Origin: Liolophura sinensis
Lineage: Eukaryota; Mollusca; Polyplacophora; Chitonida; Chitonidae
Reading direction: 5' to 3'
DNA length: 64,000 nt
Assembly: GCF_032854445.1 (NCBI RefSeq)
Contig: NC_088300.1
Location: 22,055,608-22,119,607 of the forward strand
Notes under the pieces: generated by a model
Seen by the model: only the letters and a program-made list of their open reading frames with translations
Told to the model about the DNA's origin: nothing
Databases searched by the model: none
Part shown: piece by piece, positions 49,372 through 62,242 of the stretch
How the letters are laid out: each line of letters begins with the position of its first letter
Position numbering within the stretch: position 1 is the stretch's first letter
Translations under genes and position numbers: made by a program

Positions 49372-50989
49372 GAAACCTGTGTTGAAATAATGCCGTTTCT
49401 GACTTCAGTCAAAGTTTAAAGTCTCGTCATAATGTTTAGTTTTAGATACTGGAATGTTTATTCATTTATTCAAAGGTGACATTTTGAAGTGGTTCAACTT
49501 TTAATGCCTAGGGCTCAAAAGTTAGATCTTAAATAGTGTGTGCAATTTTAACCTAAGTCTGAAATGGTTTTGTGGATCGGCTCCTGGGTCTTGTCGTTAA
49601 GTCATTCTGTAACTTCCAGGGGTAAAACGTAAAACCATAAATCTTAAAGGTGGAGAAAATATAAAAATTACATAAAGTTCAGTTGAAAGAGAACAAAATC
49701 TAGGTTTAAATATGGTCTTCAATATTTTTTCTTTTTTTTTTATTAAACAGAAAAAGGCACTTCAAAGTAATTTTTGTATGGTTGGTATTTGGGACCACCT
49801 CGGTATTTATCGTTTTTGTTTAATAATGTTATAAATAAGGATGTAGCACATGTTTAATAAACATATTTGCACTACAATTTGGTCTTTTCAGCTAACAAAT
49901 GTGTTCAGCCTGGATTTTGATCATATTAATATTTTAATATAATCATAAATATTATTGTAATTCCGATTAAAGGCATGTGTTTGGGTGTAAACAACAAATT
50001 TACAATCAAATAAATTTATTAGACGTGTATCATATCCTTATTTAAGAACAGTGTAAAGACTATATGGTCCCTAAAACCCATCATACAAAAATAGTTCAAT
50101 GATCCTTTTCTCCTGGAAAGAAAAAGTAGTTAAAAAATAATTAAAGGCTATATTTGCAAATAAGATTTCAGGCTCTTTCATCTGATTTTGGCATCATTTT
50201 ATGTTTTAGTCTCCTTTAAAAGGACAATCTATTTGTTCCTCTAGTTCCTGTGTTTTCAAGATTAATTAGTAGCAAATCCTTGCTGATTTGCCGTAGGTAA
50301 ATTTTGAGTCCGTATTGTTGGTTTTAATCTTACGAACATCTTTGCGTGGTTTGTAATGCCGCATTGCTCACGGGATAAAGTGCTATATTCACATCGGAAC
50401 ATAAGTCGCCTATGGCGTAGCACAATTCCTTCAATATCCAATGAGGGCCTGTTTTACCTGTGCATTTTATCGATGGAAGTATCAACGAAGGACAAAGAAA
50501 ACAGGCTTTTCACGTTGGCTTTGTGCGGTGGCATTTCGTGTAAATTTTCACAGAAACACATCGGATGTTGTTGACAGACGCAAACACACAAAATAAAAAA
50601 GAAACAGGGTCAGATTATGTTGTTGCGAAATGAAAATTGTCAATATAAATCTGTTGACTGAGTCTAAGGCCATGGTTGTTCATCTTCAGCTGGGATAGAG
50701 CCTGTCAATACGAACAGCTGTCGGCACGATGTTCCGACACCGAACACTCATGGATTTCTACTGATATATGTTGACACGTCTGTAGATTCAACGCTAGAAT
50801 CCCGTGTAACAGAAGGTGCAGTTGTTGATCGTGGAAAGTGTTCGTCTTCAGCGTTTAAGCACGTTGCCGTCGAAATTGTCTCCAAAGACAAGGCCTGATG
50901 ACTTTGTGGTGAAATGTTGGTAGAGGCGTGAGGTGAGACACCATAAGTAGTAAGCGAGATTCCCACTGATGGGGTCAGTATTTTCAAAG

Positions 50990-51290
50990 GCGGTGACTTT
51001 AAATATAGTGACCACACAGCGGTTTTAGTAATTCTAGACCAGCCACGTCCATTTAATTGCAATTAACATCGCTGTATTTTTTTTACCTAATTCTGCGTAA
51101 GCCATGGTGCTTGGGGGCGTGCTATTACTTAAGCATTTACATAAACAGTTATAACAAAACCCTAACTGAGGTAAATTGAATAGAAGCCGTTTTTCACCAG
51201 TTACATGTGACTATTTGTCAGATAAATACATTGCCGTCGCTGCTCTGATTTTACTCTCTATGCTGTACGATATGATATAAATTAATCTTC
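50990..51290 (-). repeat. Dispersed repeat family copy E
   Basis: Aligns to copy D (37270-37545): 'tagtaattctaga', 'attttttttaccta', 'aaaccctaactgaggtaa', 'ccgtcgctgctctg'. Carries only one copy of the segment that is a 71-bp array in copy D. Confidence 0.82.
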
Positions 51291-51699
51291 AATGATATAA
51301 TTAGTATCTTGTAGTGTAAAAGATATAAGCATTCAGGAAGTATGTCACGTAGGCATTAAAACTGTATCCTAACCATAAAGAATGCCACATACAATGCAAA
51401 TACGGTTAGAAATGTGGCCAACAAACAGAAATACGCTTTCTATTTGTAATGCAATTTGTAAGTTTTCATTGGAACTTCTCAGTGATGTTCGTCTCCCAAT
51501 ACGGCGTACTAGTTACACGTTGGCAAGTTCTTCAGTAACGTGCAAACAATTCTAACGTTTATTCCAGCCCCATGGTTCCCTCCGCACATTCAATTTATTA
51601 CCATCGTGTGAGTGAACATTTCCAGAGTTTTGTGTTAGAACACACCAATAAAAGAAGTAAATAAATAAATACGTCTATACGTAAGGGAGGTTATCAAGT

Positions 51700-51790
51700 A
51701 CCTGGCAAAAAAGCAAAACAAAACAAAATAAAAAAACAAGACCCCCCCCCCAAAAAAAAACAAAAAAAAAACAAAAAACAAAGCAAACAA
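51700..51790. repeat. A-rich and poly-C low-complexity tract
   Basis: Runs of A broken by C, with a C10 run near 51742. Confidence 0.85.
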
Positions 51791-52239
51791 ACAGTGGTAT
51801 CTAATAGGCTCTGTCTGGAATCCATGCACTAGACAAACACAATCGATTTACAATCCTTGTAAGTACCGGCGTTGTATTTTCATGTCAGTGTCACCCTCGT
51901 CTCTACAATGTCGGTTTTTACCGACCTCATAAACCTAATTTCCACTCTTTACAAAAATAACCAGCACCATCTGTAGTCATATAACATGGCCTGAACAAAA
52001 TGCATCACTACCCACAGCATTTTGATTCACAGGTCAACATTAATACCGCGATCGCTACAAGGATGTGGGGGTTGAAAACAAGTTTTATTATAGCTTGGGT
52101 CTCCCATCAACCCGTTTTGCTTTGGAGCTGTATTTGTAGTTAGCAGTTGTGATTTTCCTTGTGGTTTTGGTTCTCGTTTAGGAGTCTTGTGCAGAAATGA
52201 ATAAGAAAGAATGAGTTGTATAATAACATAGGTGTGTAT

Positions 52240-52470
52240 GGGTGATAGCATAGAAAAGTGTAGAGTATAGAGAGCAAAACCAGAACATCGTCAACAACAT
52301 GATAGTTGACAAATGGTCTCACGTAACCGGTGAAATGCACCCCATTGGCAGTTTACTTTAGTAAAGGTTTTATTCTACTGTTCACGTAAATGCTTAAATA
52401 ATAGCCACTTACACACTCCCTGGCATTATGGCTTAAGCAGAATTAGGTGAAAGAAAGGCATTAGACTTAT
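52240..52470 (+). repeat. Dispersed repeat family copy B
   Basis: 'agttgacaaatggtctcacg', 'taaccggtgaaatgc' and 'gttcacgtaaatgcttaaat' match copy A at 8160-8260 in the same orientation. Confidence 0.8.
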
Positions 52471-53499
52471 TAGACTTTACCGGTTACAAAGTTACAGAGT
52501 TACAAAAGAAAAGGCTGCGGTGTCATTTCAACCTGTATTTAACTGTCGCACAGGCACGTCATTTTTAGACAAAGCGTCAAAGTTCGGAATTCCAGTGCCT
52601 TACCAAACCTCGATCCTGTCATATGATTTTGTCAGACAGCTTGGATAGGTTTACACACTTGGATGCCCATGAAGATTTGTTACAGTAGTATAATTTGATT
52701 AGTAAAAGAAACTGTCCGTAAGAAATTTGTTACATATCTAATAGAAAATTGTTATGAAAGAACCAGTTAAATTCTGAGGCGAATGGATTGCTCCATTGCT
52801 GAATTTCAGTTTTATATGAGGGAATATGTTACGTACAGACAACAAAACCCATCCAATCCACGAAGGAATTGAATTTCCATCTTGGTCGAAAGGTGTTTAT
52901 TATGTGACAATATAAGGGCTTGATTAATAGAGAACTCAGGTAGAAAACTGAATCATACCTTCCTTTTAGGATAGTCCACGGCGGACTAAATTGTATTTGA
53001 TGATTTTATTGTGAAAGCCGCTCTTACCACAGCGCATGCGTCAGATTTATACAAAGATTGTATTATCACATTCTGTATTCTCATCTGAATGCACCGAGAA
53101 GGTTCAGACTAAGCCCAGGTTGTGTTGCCTAGAGGAATTACATACTCACGCTTGCTTTACTGGCATAACGTTGTTTGCAAAGGCTTGGAGACCGATATCT
53201 GCAAGAGAAGATTCTGCAATTTCTCTGCAGTAATAAGATGCTAAAACCTTTTATACTTTCGCTTCCTGAAGCTGGAATAAATACTTATATATGGTAAAGT
53301 TTATAAAAGACTACAGCATTGAGAGTAAAACTAGAGCAGAATAGTTGGTAAACCCTATCTCTAGTAAGTTTGTTTTGTTGTACTAATTCATGCAAATGTT
53401 TAAACAGTATTAGCTTAGACGCCAATTATAGCACCAAGGATTAAGTAGAAAAAATGCGATGTTGTTAATTGCAATTTTTTAGAAGTCCCTTGTTTGGAA

Positions 53500-53710
53500 T
53501 TACTCAAAATGTTGTATTTCCAACAAAGTAAAGATTTACAAAAACACAATGCAAATTTACCCGAGGTTCCAAGACTTAGTCCGCCCACAGAATCTTGGTA
53601 TACGGACATACAGTATAAAAGAGAATAAAATCATGGCAGCGATAACATAGCGATAGTTGGCAAACGGTCGCTATACACATAGACCTGTAAATGTAAGAGT
53701 ATCAAATGGG
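53500..53710 (+). repeat. Dispersed repeat family copy C, diverged
   Basis: 'gacttagtccgcccacagaa' matches copy A's 'gcttagtccaccagcagaat' (8419 region); 'ggcaaacggtcgctatacac' is the diverged core motif. Confidence 0.65.
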
Positions 53711-54987
53711 TAGGAGAGCGGCCAAAACACGTTCTAAGGTAAAACTGATCGTCGGCCAGATTACAAAGGTCGCCCAGTGTTTTAATTCTCTTAAACATAT
53801 GGAGTATATCATTGTGGTATTGTCGTGTGTCCTTTTTTTTTAATTCCGTAAATGGGGGTTATTTTCCATTATACCGTTTCCGGAGGAGATGATAACAGTT
53901 ATCTATTATTCACTATTCCAACTCCTTGCTACCCAAGGCTTCAAGCATCACACGCTCTTTCTACTTATCATGTACTTTTGATTTTTTTCACTATCGAATC
54001 AGAAGTATTGATTTTATATTCAGATTGCTACACTTTTCATTCTAAATCATACTGGGAGATCGATTCGCCACCAGCGAGGTAGACTATAGAGATGAATCTC
54101 CAGTGTTTCATTCAATAAAAGTAACTATAGTTCTTATGATGTGGTAGACCCTAATTCTAATGGATTTTCTTCTAATTCTTGTGATGGAAATTTGAGCATC
54201 AGTCCCCTTGTATTTCATTTAAGATGGCCACATTGATTACAGTAATCTTTCATGTTCAACACTACATTTCAAGAAAGAAAGGCGCGGATTTCAAGAAAAA
54301 ATACGAAATAAATCACATAGCACTTAGCGACGAATGACGAGTTTCCTTGAAAGGCGTATCCGCTTTCCATAGATGCCCTTTTCTCTTTGACAGTCGGAAG
54401 ACACGGATAGTCCACCTACACTATATATAGCTGGATCAACTAGCAAGGGCAGATTCTTTAGTCCTAGGTATGCAGCACTGAGTCACTCGTGTCATTTTGT
54501 CTCCGTTACAGTTGGAGAATTGGAGCATTACTTTGTCATCGATCCGGGTTGTTGGTGCATTGGAGACGTAATGAATCGCCTTGCGTGTTACATAAACGTT
54601 ATATGTGTGTATTGGCGCACTGTGGTGATTTTCCCATCTTGCCATGTTTGACTGTTCTTAGGGAATCCTGTTCATGAAGCAGCGAAGAGGCACCTCTATG
54701 TCTCTCTGGCGTCAACGGTGTTTGCTCTCGTTCGCAGCGCACCTCATTAAGACAATAATGCTACTTAAATGCCTCATCTAGGCTAAAAACAGTGTCATTA
54801 GCCTTGGCAGAAAAAGGTTCGATGTTTCTCCTCCAGATGTCGTCCTGTCTGTGCCACTAAACTCAAATTTGTGCTCTTTCCTTGAACGGTTGACTATATG
54901 CAGCTTATCTAGCGATCATCGTTGAAGGTTTAATAAGACACCATTTTTAGTGCCATCTGTTTCTGTCTCAAAAATCGCTTACTGATA

Positions 54988-55181
54988 ATGGGTTGTCGGT
55001 TCTCCCGTAAATCCAAATCAGATAGTATCAGGGATGGACTAGAACAGAATTTTAACGCCTTACACAAGCTTCATTGTGCACCTGGCTTGATGCTCACTCA
55101 AAGAGATGTGTTCCGCCTTCAGAAATCTTGGAAAGGAATCAAGCGAAACATGGAAATAGCAGGCATGGAGATGTTTATAAG
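54988..55181 (+). CDS. Globin-X-like first exon 4 (acylated N-terminus, helices A-B)
   Basis: ATG 54988 (gataATGG) opens 64 codons plus two bases, starting MGCRFSRKSKSD. Gly2/Cys3 are followed by several basic residues, a combination typical of membrane-held acylated proteins. The linker ends near residue 33. Residues 35-54 (MLTQRDVFRLQKSWKGIKRN) are globin helix A with Trp48, and helix B ends GMEMFI + AG|gtaggc at 55181/55182, phase 2, the B12.2 position. Of the four, its helix B is closest to the general globin-X pattern (G-x-E-M-F-I-R). If the cluster shares one set of downstream exons, they should lie right of here, most likely beyond the window; I saw none between 55182 and 64000. Confidence 0.85.
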
Positions 55182-55711
55182 GTAGGCCTGTGTAATGTCT
55201 TAACCATGACATAAAGCATTCACAACGAACACAACATTTTGTGACTTTCATTGGATCATTTCCTCATAGCGGTCTTAGGATTAACTTAATATACATTTTT
55301 GTAGTCTTTAAAAAGGAAAAGAGTAAAAAAGTACGCAAGTAGGAGTTAAAATAAGGTCCGAAAAATACCGGAGACACAGGGAAAGCTTTTGGAGAGTATA
55401 TTTAAGTCAGTTGTGTACCATGCCAGTTTATACGTTGTTGTTAAACAAAAATATTTTTTCACTTGGGCTGTTATTGCAATTGCTGATATGTCCAATTTAA
55501 AGTTAATTACAGTCAAGAAAGTTAAAAACAGCAAATCGTAGATTCTCCTACACCGTGGATAATGCTAATGCTAATGTACCAAAAGAAAAATATAATATTT
55601 GAGCACTTGCGCCTTGGTGTAATAGGTGAAGCAAGCAGGTTAGAGGTGGGCAAATAGACTGATTTATTCCTTCCTTCATTTACCCCATCCCCATGCTGAG
55701 GAATTAAAGTG
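55182..55711. other. Unassigned stretch after globin first exon 4
   Basis: AT-rich intron-like sequence, nothing recognised. Confidence 0.4.
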
Positions 55712-57120
55712 TTTCATAACGTATCTGATCTTATCAAGATAATGTCAGTGTGAACTCTTATATTTACGATCATAGAGCGAGAAATTCTATGCACCATGGA
55801 TGTTTTTTGAAACGTTACTTGTTCTCCTCGTGATTTCACTGATGTCTTGTTCGGTCTGTATTTGACACAAACATCATTCCTGTGCTCATGAAACGGTGGT
55901 GGCATTGTTACAAATTATGGGATGTCACAAGGGTGCTATCTGATATCGATCATATACTGCATTCACAGCAATATCAATTTTGTCATTACTGTTTTTTGTA
56001 CCGATCGCACATGACCCTTAGAATAGAATTGTCCTGTAATTCTTAGGCCGATCATTACGTATATTTGTTGCGTGTAAACAGGATTGGATGCTGAACCAGA
56101 ATAATTAGCGCATTAAAAATAAGAGATTGATCACGGTATTGATAAACTTGAATTGCCACCCGGTCCCTTTGATATGGTTGAGTCAAACTGGCTCGTATCT
56201 TGTGCTTGCGTTTAGACTGCTGTTCATCGTGACTTTTGCCTCACGAGAACTGGAAGAAACATGTGGATCACGAGTTCAAAAGAAAGGTCATTTGATGTTA
56301 TACATAAGTTGATTGTTGATTTTCAACAGAGCCCTAATGAACCTCAACACAGAAAATAAATGACCAACGTTGTGACATTGTGACATTAGGTAGTTTATCA
56401 TACTCATTTCTTTTTGTCTTCAATACCATTATGGTAAATTTGAGCATTAAAAAAATTCATTTGGTAAATGAATCTTTTAGACCTGTTTCTGTTACGAGCT
56501 TGTATAACAATGTTACGAACATGTTCAAACTGAAATTTCTGTATTCATTCAAATTTGGGAAGTTTTCACCTTCATCATAAATGAAAAATAGTACCTGAAA
56601 ACATCTGAATGCGGCCTATTTTCACTGAGGGCACAGAGGGTTAGATGATAGTTATCCCAAACAGCGTTTGCATCACAGGGACCTTAAAGGAAGGGACCGT
56701 AAAGGAAGACAGATGCGATGTTTACAAACGCGTAATCCAGTTGCTCGTTAGCAGGTACTACCAAAGTGGTTTTCCCCTAAAGTGGACTTTGGTTAGAGTT
56801 CATAATAATAAAAAAAACCGGTACATTGGTAGTGATGAGAATTTATTTTGTTAACCGGTTATAGCGATATAACATTTCCATTTGAGAATGTATCTAATGT
56901 GTGCATTAAGAGCTACATTAGCTTCCAAGGATTTGCTGGGGCTGTCACGGGATCAAGGAGTGCTTGGCCCATGTAGTAATCCAAGACCAAAGTCACGTTG
57001 AATCTCTCAGACAAAGTCATGTTGTCGCTGGTTTGAAATGTAAACCGAATCAGCTGGGCTAATGAACGTGTTTTTGAGATTGACGCTGGATTTCCAGTTT
57101 GGCCATTAACATCAGTAAGC
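55712..57120. repeat. Diverged duplicate block, copy 1
   Basis: Aligns along its length to 62243-63765. Shared words include 'gcaccatggatgtttt..gaaacgttac' (55790 and 62341), 'ttgtcatt-ctgttttt' (55979 and 62537) and 'gtctctcagacaaa' type words (57002 and 63643). By eye similarity is moderate with many indels. Neither copy keeps a common open frame, so I take it as non-coding duplication or an old mobile element. Confidence 0.7.
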
Positions 57121-60100
57121 CAAGTTTTGTTTTTGCAGTAGACTTGATATTATGAAATATTTGTCAAACACCAACTAAGTAATCAAGAAGGTTAATGAAT
57201 GCTGTACTAAATCCATAATTTTAACTGGTGTGAGGTTTAGTAGATAAATTCAATCTACATGTGCAAGGTGTTACAACTGTGTTCTAAATGAGTTCAACAC
57301 TTCCCGTCTTGCACTCCTTGACTGAATCAATATGTAACTCAATTGACGGATAGCTCATTTCACCTATGAATGCGTTGTCCTGCTCCTGAAAGGTGTGCCA
57401 GTAATTGTTCAGTCTAACAGTTCTGCGAAAACAGCGATGAAAACTGACTAATCAAGCTGTAAGATATATCATACAGCTCGTATGACTACATCCATATTAA
57501 GTCTATTATTGGTAACTAGATCTGAAATTGAAATTTTCACCTGCTGCCAAAACGTCAGGTGACCAATCAGAAATATCGTTCAAATTCTAAAATCTGTATA
57601 AGAACAGACTGCACTTCAGAAAATATGGAAGTAATCGATTGGATTAATAGCACGCGGCCGAGAGCACATCTAAGCACATCTATGTTTTTTTAGATCTTGT
57701 TAGTGTAACGTCAGCATAGTTAGCGACAACTATGATTAACTTTAGTGAAATGGGTATGTACATCAGTACCCAGAACAGCTTTTGGTTAGTGTCTTTAGGG
57801 CCTATTCTTATTCAAACAATCAATCCAGAGCAACCAATCTGAGAAGCAAATATGCCGTCAGCCACCCAGTCAGTAAATCATCTGACCAGTAAACCTCCAA
57901 CCTGTAGTGAAATGAGTCAATCACCGGATCAATCACTTGGTCGCTTACCACGATCGTCATTAAGCCAGTCAGATGGCAGTATTTCAGAGATCTCAAAGCC
58001 TTCTTAAGCCGACATAAACGACCTGTAGCTCTCATTTGCTCATATTACCGGAATTCCGGCAGATTTGTAGCAGTGCGAGCTATTCAAGACACCCGACAGT
58101 ACCTAGGAGATACGCTAATGATTAACGATACTTAATGTACACCTGGTAGGTTGAGAGCATAGAGTAACGTTTCCCTTGTGTCCTCGGCAGCTGTAGAATC
58201 ACTGTGAAGGTCACCCTCGTAATAACATCCAAACCTGAACCTTGCTGGATTCCTCAGGTTTGATATATGCTACGAGCTACAGGTAATGCGGTATCCCGAA
58301 CTTTTGACGTTTTAGGCCTAATGCATTGTGCGTGAAAAACAGAAAGCCCGACTTGTAACCGACACATTTAAAGCCAGATGCCATGCATTTAACAAGGAAC
58401 TTTGTATAGTTCAAAATTTTCTAATTAACAGTGATTTAAAAGAGTCCTATTAAACGACAGAATTTCCGTGACCACGTAAAAATAAAAATTCTCCAGGAAA
58501 ATGGGCATGATTTAATGCTGTAATTCAGGCCATGAAGACTCAGATACAATTTAGTTAGCTAAAATAGATCAGTGGATGTGTCTTCTTTTTTCACGTTTTA
58601 TTGAGGATACATACAATCGAAATGATTTTCTGACAATTGTTGTGAAGCTCTTTGTCTGGGTTTAGGCACATTTTCGTTCACCATCGCTGCGCTTTGTTGG
58701 TAGGTTTTTGGTGGAAATATGCGCTGGCACAAAGAATTTTAGACAATGTGTAAAGTTTACTTCACAGCTTTGTGCAGAAAGTTCCATTTTAAGAACCACC
58801 TGATGCCCGATGCAATTAGCAGTAATATATCAGAAAACGTTCTTACATAGAAATATTCGTCTCCTTTACACTGCAAATGGGTTTCTACTAGACTGATCAT
58901 TGTTCCGTTTTATTACATTTGTACTATATTAACCGTTTGCCCACAAATCTTCATCGGAAAAGCAGAATCGAACAACTGGCTACAAAGCTTTGATTCTAAC
59001 GCCTTAAGCCGAGAAAGGTTCCTCATTGAATGATTGGAAGTGGCGGACAGATTACCTTTAGTGGTTAACTCAGGAAACGTTCTCTCCATCAGGAATCGTC
59101 AAGTCAAATCAATAATTCCTTGGCAGAAAGCGTTCTCAGATTGCAAAAGGCCAGGTCAAGTAAACTATTGTTTTTTTAAATCGTTCTCGAAAGGAATCTC
59201 CAGGTAAACTCAGAAACTATTGCTTAACACTGAAACCTCGAAGCCAAACCAAAAATATGTCTCAGGAAGGATTTTCAGACAAGAACCACCAGGTCAAATC
59301 AGAAATAATTTTCCCGGACCGCCTTTTTTACTTGAACAACTAAACATATCTCCTGCAGATGGTAATGTAGAATGGTGGTTCTTATGTCAGTACCTTCACT
59401 TCCATCAGAAAATCTGCATAAAATACTGCAACACTGTTTTTCTGAACGCATGCCAAAATTCGTTCATATTTGAACTCCTATTCAAATGAAGAGAAAGATG
59501 AATATTTGCCACTGTATGTTCGCCTATCACCCGAATATAGAATGTTCTAAAGAATTAGTTGATGTAAGTATCGGGATAAACCGATACGTGATTTCATTAA
59601 GAAACAGATGTAATATGGAGTATGTAATATGTGAGGTAAATGATCTGCCATTTATTCCTTATATTAAGCTTTCAGTCACCCACGTAATTTTGTACAGTCA
59701 TCTGTGTTTTGATAATGGGGTGTAGCTGCAGTTGGGTCAAATAACCTGCCCTGCGCAAAGTATTAATATATTTTGGTTTTAATGTTGAAAATTACATAGG
59801 GTATATAATATTGTGCGCTATTATATACATGTATTCTCCATTCCACTATCCCAGGTATCATCTTCTCCTATCGTGTAATGATGACTGCCAACACTACATA
59901 ATGACGTCTGACAGATCCTAAACTTCATGGCCTGTATAAGCCTCTTTACCAAAGCTTCATTGGCCTATCATTAAATGGCACGTCCCATGCTTTAGGTAAC
60001 GTTTGGTTATCACTCATCGGATTCTGTGGCCCTAGGGCAAACCAGAATACAACTGTTGTACCGTGATGCTGATCCCATTCGCCAGTTTTCCTAAACTGCC

Positions 60101-60688
60101 GTAATATGTTTCCGGATTCCCCGAAACGGGAACACCAAACTGCCGACCATTTTCTGTACCATTCCGAAAAACTTCCGGTGGTGTCAGTTCCGTATCGAAG
60201 CCATTAAAGACCAAAACTAGGGACAGGATTGTGTAGGTCTAAAGCATCTGTCTCTTGGGGACGACAGATATGGAAAGTAAAAGGAGTGGGCTAACGAAAG
60301 TAATACCATTGTAACGAAATTAGGATGATGATAAATTTTTAAATGTTTAGTAACGAACTGACCCTGGCGAGCGGCAAAGAAGAAGGAACATCATATTTTG
60401 CTGATGATCACCATGGAAACTACTCACACGTCTCAGTCTCATTAATCTACCGTTCTTTGTAACATTTTTTTTGTGATGAAAGGCTAACATAAGGTAATTA
60501 CGTACTCTGATCTCATTATTTGATTCCATTATCTGTGCTGTACACTCTTCAAAAAAACTACACCTAGTAAGGAAAAATGTTGATGTATTGGCACAGCATT
60601 TAGCGCTTTGTCACTATTTTCCACTTCTTTGAGTACATCTGAGTGTGTGTCATTTCCATTGTTTGGATCATATGACATGTTCTCGCGT
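57121..60688. other. Unassigned stretch
   Basis: No gene recognised. At about 59098-59310 there are several diverged copies of a word like 'ccaggtcaaatcagaaat' spaced 50-90 bp apart, probably an old minisatellite. Confidence 0.4.
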
Positions 60689-61100
60689 TTTTACCCCTCA
60701 GCCAATATTGGCCAAGGGGTATTGTCGTAGCGGGCGGCGTCCGAAAGTCCGTCCGTCTGCCCATTTCCTTGCAAACACTCTATCTCTACAACGGTTTAGT
60801 GCAAGTTCACCAAACTTACACCACACTTACAACTTTGCATGATGAAGAACCCCATTGATTTTCAGCGATCTTGACCTTTTTTCTCCAAGGTTATTGGGGT
60901 TATTTAAGTTAAATTTTAGAAAATGCTCCACAAAATCACTCCACATGTATCTCTATAACGGTTTAGCCCAAGCTCACCAAACTTACCCCACACTTACACT
61001 TTGGCATGAGAAAGAAGCGTATTTATTTCAGCGGCCTTGACCTTTTTCTTCTTGCTCATAGGGGGTCATTTAAGTGAAATTTTGTATAAGAGGCTGCGAC
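60689..61100 (+). repeat. GTCCGTCCGTCTG repeat with two 167-bp units
   Basis: 'aaagtccgtccgtctgccc', then unit 1 (60781-60890) and unit 2 (60948-61055), sharing 'caacggtttag' / 'ataacggtttag', 'tcaccaaacttac' and 'cagcg..cttgacctttttt'. A dispersed repeat, not a gene; a poly-A stretch follows at about 61110. Confidence 0.75.
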
Positions 61101-62030
61101 GGCAGGCTGAAAAAAAAAACAACAAAAAATCTTAAAAGGGCATTCTCATGCTTAATGTTTCACAACTTTCTAAATGCCGCATGAAGAAGATCTACACAAT
61201 ATTACAAACCACCGTTAAGTTGGATCTACCTACATGTGCTCAAGTCTGAGGGGGTTTAAGTGCATTGCACGGTATTTTTATTGCAAAGTCACAAGAACGC
61301 AACACACAACAATGTCCTTGTCTCGTTCTCAATTCCAAGCAACAATAGGGTTTTCTATTATTGTGGCTTTTTGAAAAATCTCTGGTGAGGCATTATTTAT
61401 TACCTGCTATTTCATAATGGACAAGTGCTTTCAAATAACACCACCGCAGGCATTTTTTTGCAAAATTTACCTTTCCTTCAGCAATAAGTGGTGCAATAGG
61501 TGGATTTCCATTTATGGAAAGTAAGCCCAGAGCAAGGACGACAGTGTGATCGCTGCAAATTGGTTACAAATATTCCGTGAATATTTCAGTTCTCAAATCG
61601 AGTTCTATTTTCACTGTAATTTTTAATATAGTAACAACGTGCAAGTTTCCGAGCGCCATGTCTTAAGCATAAATAGGTATAAACAAAACAGAATTCGTAC
61701 TTCAGCAGGGGATGTTACGTTACGTAGCCATACCTTCTTATGTATAAGTATGTATGCTTGGGGTTTGTATGTATGTATGCTTGCTTAAGTACGTCGTACT
61801 TAACAACATTTCAGTGATATGACGACGAAGAGCCATTAGGTGTGTATACATATATTGTGTCTTCTTGTGGCAGGGCGAGTCCACGCCGCCAAAGTCCTGT
61901 CACCACTGAAACATCATGCCGAAGACACCAGTCACATCATACTAAAACCGGGCCAGCCAGTCATGTTTCGTTGCTCTAACCTCTCAGTGCTTAGCGCCAA
62001 GCGAGACAGCAGCAAGTACCATTTTTAAAG
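61101..62030. other. Unassigned stretch
   Basis: Nothing recognised beyond short GTATGTATG-type simple sequence near 61745-61780. Confidence 0.4.
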
Positions 62031-62115
62031 TCTTTGGTATGAACCGAACCCGGGTTTGATCCCAGGATCTCCCGACTTCGAGGCGGACGGTCTGACCATT
62101 TGTCCATAGCTTCTT
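62031..62115 (-). repeat. tRNA-like or SINE fragment, minus strand
   Basis: 'agtctttggtatgaaccgaa' and 'cccgggtttgatcccaggat' match the repeat at 2895-2946. Looks tRNA-like (GGATC-AAACCCGGGT on the minus strand), but the flanks do not fold into a tRNA that I can recognise. Confidence 0.5.
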
Positions 62116-62242
62116 ACGAGTTCAGGACAGACAATGGTTTGGATTTGCAAATCTCGGGTACGGAAATCGTTCAGAAGTTTATGTCTCAATTTGGTCTTAC
62201 AGTTATCTATTTTGTTTGAAGTCGTACCCTTCACTTTATAGC

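Larger units (their letters stand above)
48973..54987. other. 6-kb stretch between globin first exons 3 and 4
   Basis: Contains a minus-strand SINE end (49289-49371), dispersed repeat copies (about 50990-51290, 52240-52470, 53500-53710) and an A/C-rich tract (51700-51790). A candidate acceptor at about 50175 followed by LFHLILASF has no further globin features. No globin exon 2 found. Confidence 0.5.

Noticed and set aside
50160-50245. Possible globin exon 2: acceptor tttcag then LFHLILASF
   Set aside because: After Leu-Phe nothing fits globin (no Pro, no helix C-E pattern) and the frame stops quickly.
61840-62028. Possible fifth globin first exon before duplicate block copy 2
   Set aside because: The open frame there has no MGC start, no helix A Trp motif and no B12.2-type donor.
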